DNA from: Isohypsibius dastychi | Lineage: Eukaryota > Tardigrada > Eutardigrada > Parachela > Isohypsibiidae | NCBI GenBank assembly: GCA_034696485.1 | Contig: JAQIWT010000742.1 | Location: 1 to 15,608 of the forward strand | Length of the DNA stretch: 15,608 bases | Direction of reading: 5' to 3' | In this document: piece after piece, positions 1 to 8,554 of the stretch | Layout: each line of letters starts with the position of its first letter | Numbering within the stretch: position 1 is the stretch's first letter | Position numbers and translations under genes: made by a program | Notes under the pieces: generated by a model | The model's input: only the letters and a program-made list of their open reading frames with translations | Database searches by the model: none | What the model was told of the DNA's origin: nothing

Positions 1-1169
<1,169 letters not shown>

Positions 1170-2330
1170 CCTGAACTTGTTCCTGTTTTATGCCGTTTCA
1201 TTGATTCCGGAAAATGCAACGATGATCTGGAAATATTTGGCAGCTGTTGTTGTTTTATATCCAGATTCAAAGTCAACTTGGATTGTTTCTGTCTTAAATT
1301 GAGTTTCTTGTTTTATTTTCTCCATTCTGCCAAACAGTGGTGATTATTAGGAGACTGATTTCCGGTTAGCATGTCAGGTCTGAATATTGCTGCTCATTTC
1401 AGCTCGCCCCCTAAACCCCTTTGTAGAGCTTCCTTTTTGTACAACAAACAAATCACATCCTTCATTCTGTTTTGGGGTCATGTTGATGTTTAATTTATAT
1501 TTTATTCTGGTAAGAAATAAATTTCTCGATGGGGTGGAGCTGACTTTCCGATCATTTAGACTGCCGTGGTTGTTCTTCAAAAGGAAATTTGCTTGCGAAG
1601 GTCACCACATGGTGGAATGGGTTTGTGATGGGATTTAGTCTCAAGATAGCCCCGTTGTAATAGGGTATTTTCTGGGACCTTGCTAATTAATAATATTTTC
1701 TAAAGGAGCTAATGTCATACATATGGTGGTTCGCGACGCAAATAATTACTTCCGTACAGCGTAACAAAGATTTGACATTCTGACAACCACGATCTATGAT
1801 ATTGTCGTCCCCTGACGAGTGCCGAGCCGTGAGAACACAAACAGTGCATGTATTCTGTATGAACATCAACACACAGGTTTGGAATCTGCTTGCTTGAAGC
1901 AATCAAATTAAAATCTGGATTTACGTACCCTAACAGCAAGTATAGCAATCTTCGCGATTGTTGACAGAGGCCACAATGAACGAATGGATGAAGCACCGAG
2001 TTGTTATGGCTCTTCACGGAGCACTAAGCAAAGTTGAACCCAATCTAAAAATGGGAAGGTTGGCTGTGAGATGTTGAGAATGTTTCTCAACACAAAAATC
2101 TTGGATTTGGTCAGGACGTCTTAGTCTCCAAATCAAGGTATATAGAATACACGTCCATAGTCCCATCTGTAGTCATTGATCGTCAGTTTCGGTTGGCTTA
2201 CTGTAGCCTGTAGGTAGTCTTAATTAATGGAACTGGAATGTACGTTACCATATGCTAGGAAGACAACTGATCAGTTGATGCTTTCTGAAAAGGTCCAGAA
2301 GCGTGCTTGTATTGGCGTGTAAATTATTCT
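1170..2330. other. Abi 3' UTR and intergenic sequence, no gene recognised
   Basis: After the Abi stop, the + strand has a T-rich tail with an AATAAA hexamer at 1516-1521, the best candidate polyadenylation signal for Abi. The rest, to the start of the CBM14 duplication at about 2331, contains only short open frames on both strands. None shows a known domain, a low-complexity protein bias or convincing splice sites. No tRNA fold or repeat family was seen. Confidence 0.5.
1516..1521 (+). terminator. Candidate polyadenylation signal of Abi
   Basis: AATAAA about 350 bases after the Abi stop codon, on the coding strand. It is the only canonical hexamer noted before the next gene's promoter. Use of the site is inferred. 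Confidence 0.4.
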
Positions 2331-2414
2331 GATCGAAAATTCGAAACGTTCGTCAGCTGAACGCACTGAGAAATCTCGCGCAAGATGTGAAGGCCAGACA
2401 ACATGAAATACTGT

Positions 2415-2532
2415 CAAAAAGACCATCGAACGAACGAAATGTCGTTAGCTGTGGCGAAATGAAAACAACACGCTTTAGCAACGTTGATAACGCGTATAAA
2501 TGCGGCTCAGAGCCTCCGAGTTTTCATCATTC
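2415..2532 (+). promoter_or_regulatory. Promoter of CBM14 copy 1 (TATA box, initiator, conserved upstream blocks)
   Basis: TATAAA lies at 2495-2500 and an initiator-like TCATTC at 2527-2532, with the likely start A about 34 bases after the TATA start. Upstream, 2415-2436 (including CGAACGAACG) and 2459-2473 (ATGAAAACAACACGC) are identical to the promoter of the inverted copy, while flanking bases differ. The translation start follows about 60 bases after the initiator. Confidence 0.7.
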
Positions 2533-2591
2533 AACAGCCATTTTTTCTCCATCCTCCAATCGCCTTTACCTCACATAAACCTTCCTACATC

Positions 2592-3273
2592 ATGAAGCTC
2601 TTCATCGTTCTCGCTGTCTGCGTTGTTGTCTGCAGCGCTCGTTCGGTATGTGCACGGTGCTTTGATGATTCTGATTTCACCCGCTGTAACATTCATTTGT
2701 CAGGTTCAAAAACGAGGAGCCAATGGAGATCAAAAGCCAAAAGTGTGGGATGCACTGAAAGCCCTTCGAGGAGGAAAAGATCTGTCCATTGAAGATATCC
2801 AAGGCATTTTGGCAAACGCAGTCTCTGGCAAAGATTACCCTGCCAACGCGGAAGTTCCAGCTGGTGAAGTCAACTGTGGATCATATAAGCAGCCTGGATT
2901 CTATGCTGATGACAGTGACAAGAGCCGATGCCAATTGGAAGACTTAAGTCTTCCATCGTTGTGATGAAAATGGAGTTGCTACAAGCTACCTTTGCCCAAA
3001 TCAGACTGTGAGACATTCTTCTTGCACACGTTGATCTTGTTATGCTAACAAATGATTTTGTAGCTCTTCAATCAAATCACTCTGATTTGCGATTGGTTCT
3101 ACAACATTGACTGCAGCCAATCAAAGGCCTTCCAAGATTACTCCAACAGCCGACTCTACCAAGAAGGACTCTTGCTTCTGGATGACCAAATGGAGATTGC
3201 TGAGGCCACTGGAGCAGTTGCAGAAGCTAAACCCAAAGCCACCAAAGGCAAAGGAAAAGGAAAGAAGAACTGA
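2592..3273 (+). pseudogene. CBM14 (peritrophin-type chitin-binding) secreted protein, copy 1, frameshifted
   Basis: Exons by comparison with the inverted copy are 2592-2645, 2704-3007 and 3064-3273, with donors GTATGT and GTGAGA and acceptors CAG and TAG. The start gives a signal peptide (MKLFIVLAVCVVVCSA). Exon 2 is 304 bp here but 291 bp in copy 2. The extra 13 bp lie at about 2935-2950 and produce the palindrome at 2936-2955. They shift the frame and cause a stop at 2962-2964 after 104 residues, so only two of the six CBM14 cysteines are translated. Downstream of the break, exon 2 and exon 3 still encode LFNQITLICDWFYNIDC and a Lys/Gly-rich tail in the old frame, and differences from copy 2 remain mainly silent. 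The break is therefore recent, or an assembly or allele artefact. The AATAAA hexamer of copy 2 is AATGAA here (3372-3377). A truncated secreted product is possible. If intact, it would bind chitin in cuticle or peritrophic matrix. Confidence 0.8.
2936..2955. repeat. 20-bp perfect palindrome inside CBM14 copy 1
   Basis: TGGAAGACTTAAGTCTTCCA equals its own reverse complement. Copy 2 has only CCAAGTATTCCATCG at this place. The net 13-bp gain converts the sequence to a palindrome and breaks the reading frame. It overlaps a second small palindrome, CCAATTGG, at 2931-2938. Confidence 0.95.
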
Positions 3274-3319
3274 CTTCTCAAACAAACTAATGCTCAAGAT
3301 GCGCCTAATCCATGACCTA

Positions 3320-3330
3320 ATTTATTTATT
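3320..3330 (+). promoter_or_regulatory. AU-rich element in copy 1 3' UTR
   Basis: ATTTATTTATT lies 47 bases after the annotated stop of copy 1. The corresponding place in copy 2 (7563-7576, minus strand) has TTTATTTATTTATT. Such overlapping UUAUUUAUU motifs are known mRNA-instability elements in animals. Function here is inferred from the motif and its retention in both copies. Confidence 0.35.
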
Positions 3331-3650
3331 GACTTGTTAATTAACCCGACTCAAACCAAAGTTCGCTGCTGAATGAAATGCTACTACCAAGCTACCGGTA
3401 CAAGACATGACCTTTCATTTAAAAACCGCTGTACAAGCGCAATGGCAGCTAGCTGACGACCAAAAAATGACTCCAATCATTCGAATTACCAATCAATCCA
3501 CCCGCTGATGACCTTGAAGATGGCCCTCCACAGCTTCAGACAAAGAATCGATATACAGCATCGATGGGAAAATACGATTAAATCCGCCCTTCTCCATCAA
3601 TAAACAAATCAAAGTGAATTGGCATAGGTTGTTGGAAACAGTTGCCTTGC

Positions 3651-3680
3651 CCAATCGGTTGTCTGCTGTCAACTATAAAA
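3651..3680 (+). promoter_or_regulatory. Putative core promoter of guanylate cyclase alpha
   Basis: TATAAAA at 3674-3680 lies 84 bases before the chosen ATG at 3764, with CCAAT at 3651-3655 just upstream. No clear initiator stands at the expected distance. An AATAAA at 3599-3604 just before could end copy 1 transcripts. Confidence 0.45.
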
Positions 3681-3763
3681 GAGCATCACTCAAAATCAAA
3701 AGTGAGCTTTGCTGCAGTCGTATGGTCGACATTTTTTCCGAGCCGTGATCCAACTAAAGCTGG

Positions 3764-6700
3764 ATGGCGTGTCCAGTTCCCGGTGTGTCCAATGGCAAAA
3801 AAGCCTCTAATGCCGCTGCGCCACCCCAGAATGGACACGGAGGTCATGGTGGTCATGGAGGTGGACATGGTGGGGGGCATGATGATGATCACGACACGGA
3901 ATTAAGTGGACCTGACAATACTCGCCTGAATCTAAAGCATCTCACCAAAGCCGTGGGGGCGTTGGTTTTGATGCCAGTGAGTCTATTACATTCAAGAACA
4001 TACCGCATCGACCGTGACATCGTTTCATTTTTTCAGACGAATTTCCTTCGATCAGCACTGGCAATGCTCGTGTCCAAACTTGATGAAGGACTGTGGACCA
4101 ACTGCAAGTGCGTACTCTCCATGCTCCCTTTTTCTCAAATTTTTCCAGCTTACGGTCGCCAACCTCAAGCTCAGACATTCAATGACTGAATCCTTAATTT
4201 TGAGAATCACGCAAGGTTGTCATTTTGGGATAGGTCAAATAATCATGTAGCTGTATCATAGTTCTCTTGCGAACTGCAACTGCTCATTACTGTACTGTAC
4301 TGTTCTGTATTTGACAGCGATTCTTGCATACTGCACGACGCAGACTCTGAATCACTTAAATTTTGAAACTTTTGAGGCACAACCCGCATCACCTAACCCA
4401 GAGAAAAAAAACCTGCAAATGAGAAAGTCATAAATGCGAGGTGACAACCTATTGACTACAGTGTAAAAATAAACATGCTGTTGAATAGTTCAAAAGGCTG
4501 ATTGAATGTAGTTCCGGGGAGCATGAATGGCTCTAGACTTTTCAAGTTTCATCGAGCGACGTAATCTTTTGAACTCTGACTGATTCCGTTGATATTGTTC
4601 CCAAACAGAAAAGAGCTTCGATTGAACGAGCAGGAATATGGAGTGGACCCATTTGCCAACGGACAGGTCTATACATTCAAGTCAATGGAAACAGTTCTGA
4701 GTGTCCTTCAGCACGTCCAACAAAAAAAGCGTGAGGAAATTGCTCATTTGTTCTCAATACAATACAAATCAATGCGTGCCTTTATAGTTATCCCAATGGA
4801 TGACCTCTGGCATCGATTAGGACAGGAGCATGTACTGCTCTGTTTCAAAGAGTTCCCCAATGCCATGAGATGTGTCGGCAGCAATCTACAAGACTTTTTC
4901 GGTAGCTTGGATGGCTTTCATGGACATCTTCAAGCCGCAGATGAATTCCAAGACTGTCCTTGGTTCCCACCGTTCTTTCGGTGTGTGCCACAAGATCAGT
5001 ATGCTTTGGATGTCCATTATTCCACCGATTCGGCCCTACCGCTTAACCTCGGTAGTTTTATACGAGGTGAGCTTATTTGAGAGTCAGACTTCACAGCGTA
5101 CAGTATTGTGTTATAGGGACGCTTGAACAGGTTTCAGCCAGTGTCATGGACGTTGAAGTTACCGCTGAAGCAGTCAGCTTCAAACTCGACCCATCATACG
5201 TTAGCAACTTTGTTGGAAAGCCACGCCTGCCGGACTCTACCGAAATCCAGAATCTTGTCTACCGAATATCACCGAATGAGAAACCTAATGGCAAAGATTA
5301 TAAACGTGTCATGTCCAAGATCCTTAATCGTCATCCACAGAAGCTCTCACAGGTCAGTTAATCAATGGGAAACATTGACCTTTCTCATACCCATGTTTGC
5401 ATCAGGATCCAAAAGATCTGCCAGTCAAGCCAGGTGCATTTTGTGCTGCGTTTCCATTTCATTTCATGTTCGATCGCGATCTCCAACTTCAACAAATGGG
5501 CGTCGGCCTGCTTCGTATATTTGCTTCCATGCTTTCCACCGACTTGAACATATTGACGTACTTTAAAATCATCGAACCGAACTTGTCGCCGGTTTCATTT
5601 GACAACATCATTCTGACCGAACATGTCCCATTCAAACTGGAGGTTGGGGAGATTCGGGGAGAGCAATCCAAGAGTCTACAAGGGATGGAAATGAAAGGTC
5701 AAATGCATTACTGTGCAGAATCCAATCTTATAATCTTTCTCGGTAATACACTCATCTGAGTAATTCCATTGATTTTTTTAAACGTTCGAAAAACACAACA
5801 GGTTCTCCCGTCGTGGAAAAGCTGGAAGAACTGACTGGTCGAGGTCTCTTCATCTCCGATATTCCAATCCACGACGCGACGCGCGACGTCGTTCTGGTCG
5901 GAGAGCAAACTAAAGCACAAGACGGTTTGAAGAAGCGAATGGACAAACTGAAAGATGGTATTGAGGAGGCAAACTTGGCCGTTGAAGAGGAAAGGCAAAA
6001 GAACGTTGACCTTTTACAACTGATCTTCCCACCCGATGTCGCACGCAAGTTATGGCTTGGACAGACGGTCGAGGCTGAGACGATCGATGATGTGACGATG
6101 TTGTTCAGCGATATCGTTGGATTCACGGCCATCTGCAGCACTTCAACTCCCATGATGGTCATTGACATGCTGAATCGGTTATATACGCGATTCGACACGG
6201 AGACTGTCCGTTGCGATATTTATAAGGTGCCCTGTGACCAGTTTTTGATTGACGTTCGATTGATATGATTTAGTGTCTATAGTTGGAGACAATTGGTGAT
6301 GCATTCATTTGTGTTGGGGGACTGCATAGCAGACCTGCACCGTATCATTCGCAGCAGATTGCTTGGATGTCGTTGATGATGATGGCGTTGGCCAAACAGG
6401 AGAAGGCCGCAGATGGTACACCAATTAGGGTAAGTTGAGTCATGCCAGCCGGCCAATAGCGAGCTGCGCGATTTGAAGAATGCAGATACAGCAGGCTCAG
6501 AAATAACTCGCATCCTGATACATTTGTTTTGGTTTTAGATGAGAGTCGGTCTGCATACGGGATCAGTGTTGGCAGGTGTTGTTGGCATCAAAATGCCCCG
6601 GTACTGCCTTTTCGGTATGTGACTTATTTCAGAGCACGACCGAACCTTTGATTGGGAAACTTTTGTGTAGGCAACCATGTGACAATCGCGAATAAGTTCG

Positions 6701-7004
6701 AATCGGGCAGTGAACCAGAGCGCATCAACGTCAGCCCGACAACCCACGTGTAAACTTCACATTTTGCTCCTGGACTCTCTGTTAGTTTATGTTTACTTTG
6801 ATTTGCAGTTTGCTGATCAAAACGAAAGGATTCGTGATGACCGCTCGTCCGCGCAGTGCTTTGCCAAAAGGATTTCCACCTGATATACCGGGTACATGCC
6901 ACTTCTTGGACTCGTATAAGCATCCAAACGCCCCAGATGGCCCCGATGTTGACCATATTACACTCGCCCTCAAAGAGTTCAATATTGGAGGCAAACAAAA
7001 ATAA
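3764..7004 (+). CDS. Soluble guanylate cyclase alpha subunit, complete, ten exons, 745 aa
   Basis: Exons: 3764-3976, 4037-4107, 4609-5066, 5117-5352, 5406-5742, 5802-6226, 6283-6429, 6539-6614, 6671-6749, 6809-7004. All introns are GT-AG and phases join without a stop (2238 nt). Together with a beta subunit it makes cGMP from GTP in response to nitric oxide in the cytosol. Order: Gly/His-rich head (about residues 24-44), H-NOX-like region with [13 protein letters not shown], the HNOBA/PAS region ([15 protein letters not shown]), the conserved link [20 protein letters not shown], a coiled coil (about 473-512), then the cyclase domain with [16 protein letters not shown] (metal ligand D542) and ETIGDAF (D586), 44 residues apart as in vertebrate alpha1, and [13 protein letters not shown]. 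Metal aspartates plus [14 protein letters not shown] and GTCHFLDSY at the end favour alpha over beta. The intact YxSxR heme motif is absent, as expected for alpha. Exon 6 has a weak donor (GTGCCC), and the usual Val before ETIGD is Leu. The start was chosen because MACP is the first in-frame Met after the TATA box. Confidence 0.93.
4108..4608 (+). other. Large intron 2 of guanylate cyclase alpha
   Basis: This 501-bp intron is several times longer than the others in the gene (50-109 bp). Joining exon 2 (phase 2) directly to 4609 gives an uninterrupted frame ([11 protein letters not shown]). A possible internal exon starting at 4149 was tested, but in the required phase it reaches a stop within about 12 codons. 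It contains a short ACTGT tandem at 4289-4308. Confidence 0.7.
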
Positions 7005-7504
7005 CCATTCATGCTTTTAGTCTCTCCGAAGACCTCTGTTTTTCTCTACTTTTAATCGCGTGAGATTAGTGCAAATTTGTCTGATGCTATCGAGCGTCTT
7101 TTATCATACATTACGAGCATTTCGATCCCATTTGCTGTGATGCACACAATCGGCCGACTTGTTGACCATTTTCGGTGGCGGCAAGCATGCTGGTACGATT
7201 AATAGCCGTATTGCTATTTGGTCCCAATAGTGGCTTAATGTATTCAATAACCAACGAGACCAGTTTTCTTGATCCAGTTTATTCGCCCCATAATACATAG
7301 TACCAACCTGAAAGGAAACAAACTAACGAATTTCGTTTTGAACGATTAGTGTGTGGGCAGCGAGTGGCTTCAACCCTGATACCGCACTTCATTTGTTTAT
7401 ATACGTCCGTCAAATGAAGAATAAGTAGTGGCAAAGCCGGTCTCAAGGAGCTTGTTGCAGTTGCACTGCGCTATCCGCCAGAGGCGTATGGCCATCGAGA
7501 AAGT
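7005..7504. other. Guanylate cyclase 3' region, no gene recognised
   Basis: No canonical AATAAA stands close to the cyclase stop. The first one on the + strand is at 7563-7568, within the antisense 3' UTR of CBM14 copy 2, so the two convergent transcripts may overlap. Short frames here show no known protein. Confidence 0.4.
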
Positions 7505-7519
7505 CTTTGGTAGTGGTAT

Positions 7520-7525
7520 TTTATT
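7520..7525 (-). terminator. Polyadenylation signal of CBM14 copy 2
   Basis: AATAAA on the minus strand, about 110 bases after the stop codon and inside the conserved 3' UTR. Copy 1 has AATGAA at the same place, so the signal was kept only here. Confidence 0.6.
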
Positions 7526-7632
7526 CAGCAGCGAACTTTGGTTTGGATTGGGTTAACTTGTTAATAAATAAATAAAATTATGGGTCAGGCGCATCTTGAG
7601 CATAAACTATTCTCGAGTTTTCAAGTTAAACT

Positions 7633-8301
7633 TCAGTTCTTCTTGCCTTTTCCCTTTCCTTTGGAAACAGCAGGTTCAACCTTTGCAGCTCCAGTTGCTT
7701 CGGCAATCTCCATTTGATCATCCAAGAGCAAGAGTCCTTCTTGATAGAGTCGGCTGTTGGAATAATCTTGGAATGTCTTTGATTGACTGCAGTCAATGTT
7801 GTAGAACCAATCGCAAATCAGAGTGATTTGATTGAAGAGCTACAGCAGAAGCACTCGTTTGAATCAGGAACTGAAAGGTTGCAAGAAGGGTTTCTTACCG
7901 TCTGATTTGGGCAAAGATAGCTTGTAGCAACTCCATTTTCATCACAACGATGGAATACTTGGCATCGGCTCTTGTCACTGTCATCAGCATAGAATCCAGG
8001 TTGTTTATATGATGCACAGTTGACTTCACCAGCTGGAACTTCAGCGTTGGCAGGGTAATCTTTTCCAGAGACGGCGTTGGCCAAGATGCCCTGGATATCT
8101 TCAATAGACAAATCTTTTCCTCCTCGAAGGGCTTTCAATGCATCCCACACTTTTGGCTTTTGATCTCCATTGGCTCCTCGTTTTTGAACCTGACAAATGA
8201 ATGTTGCAGCGGGTGAAATCAGAATCATCAAAGCACCGTGCACATACCGAACGAGCGCTGCAGACAACAACGCAGACGGCGAGAACGATAAAGAGCTTCA
8301 T
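7633..8301 (-). CDS. CBM14 (peritrophin-type chitin-binding) secreted protein, copy 2, intact, 183 aa
   Basis: Exons on the minus strand are 8301-8248, 8189-7899 and 7839-7633, all phase 0, with donors GTATGT and GTAAGA and acceptors CAG and TAG. Residues 1 to about 16-18 form a signal peptide. Residues 19-75 are a linker with no known fold (VWDALKALRGGKDLSIEDI). Residues 76-132 are one CBM14 domain with six cysteines at 76, 94, 100, 111, 124 and 132 (spacing 17, 5, 10, 12, 7). It has the usual aromatic and Gly positions (PGFYAD, YLCPNQTLFN, CDWFYNIDC). The tail ends in a Lys/Gly-rich run (KGKGKGKKN). Single-CBM14 secreted proteins of arthropods (CPAP1-like and related small proteins) bind chitin in cuticle, trachea or gut matrix. 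The exact role here is unknown. Differences from copy 1 in exon 2 are nearly all silent (about 11 of 12 before the insertion), which indicates purifying selection. Confidence 0.92.
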
Positions 8302-8361
8302 GGTCGAGAAGGTTGAGGCGAATAAAAGGTGACTGGGGAGATGAGAAAGAATTGTTGATAA

Positions 8362-8477
8362 CTGGTGAAAACTTTGAGGCTATGAACCGTATTTATACTC
8401 GGCATCTGAACTGGAAACGCGTGTTGTTTTCATTCCAACACAACCAACGACATCACGTTCGTTCGATGGTCTTTTTG
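8362..8477 (-). promoter_or_regulatory. Promoter of CBM14 copy 2
   Basis: On the minus strand, TATAAA lies at 8397-8392 and an initiator-like TCACCA is centred near 8366, about 31 bases on. Blocks at 8433-8419 and 8477-8456 are identical to 2459-2473 and 2415-2436 of copy 1. The sequence between TATA and ATG has diverged between the copies, so the shared blocks stand out as likely regulatory sites. Confidence 0.68.
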
Positions 8478-8554
8478 AAAACATATCATGATTGTCTGGT
8501 CGCCATGTAGTGCGAGATCTTTGGAAATAAGTTCAGCCGACGAACGTTTCGATC

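Larger units (their letters stand above)
2331..3391 (+). repeat. Left arm of a ~1.05-kb inverted gene duplication
   Basis: This stretch contains CBM14 copy 1 with its promoter and 3' UTR. It matches the reverse complement of about 7505-8554. Conserved anchors are the distal block at 2341-2362, a 22-bp identical block at 2415-2436, a 15-bp block at 2459-2473, the TATA region, all three exons, both intron positions, and the 3' UTR from about 3290 to 3391. Similarity fades on both sides. The arms point toward each other and enclose the guanylate cyclase gene. Confidence 0.88.
7505..8554 (-). repeat. Right arm of the ~1.05-kb inverted gene duplication
   Basis: This is the reverse complement of about 2331-3391, carrying the intact CBM14 copy 2 with promoter and 3' UTR. 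The outermost recognisable block is 8531-8552, matching 2341-2362 with one mismatch. The innermost is the 3' UTR sequence around 7505-7545. It lies about 4.1 kb from the left arm. Confidence 0.88.

Noticed and set aside
1687-2017. Two overlapping minus-strand frames of 71 and 100 aa in the intergenic region
   Set aside because: No domain, no supported splice sites and mutually overlapping frames; composition looks random.
4149-4250. Possible extra exon in sGC alpha intron 2 after an AG at 4148
   Set aside because: In the phase left by exon 2 it hits a stop after about 12 codons, and joining exon 2 directly to 4609 gives a clean frame.
4289-4308. ACTGT tandem of about four units
   Set aside because: Too short and imperfect to be more than chance or simple slippage inside an intron.
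2331-8554. Composite transposon carrying the cyclase gene between inverted repeats
   Set aside because: The arms are host CBM14 genes with introns and promoters. No transposase, terminal inverted repeat ends or target-site duplication were seen at the arm borders.
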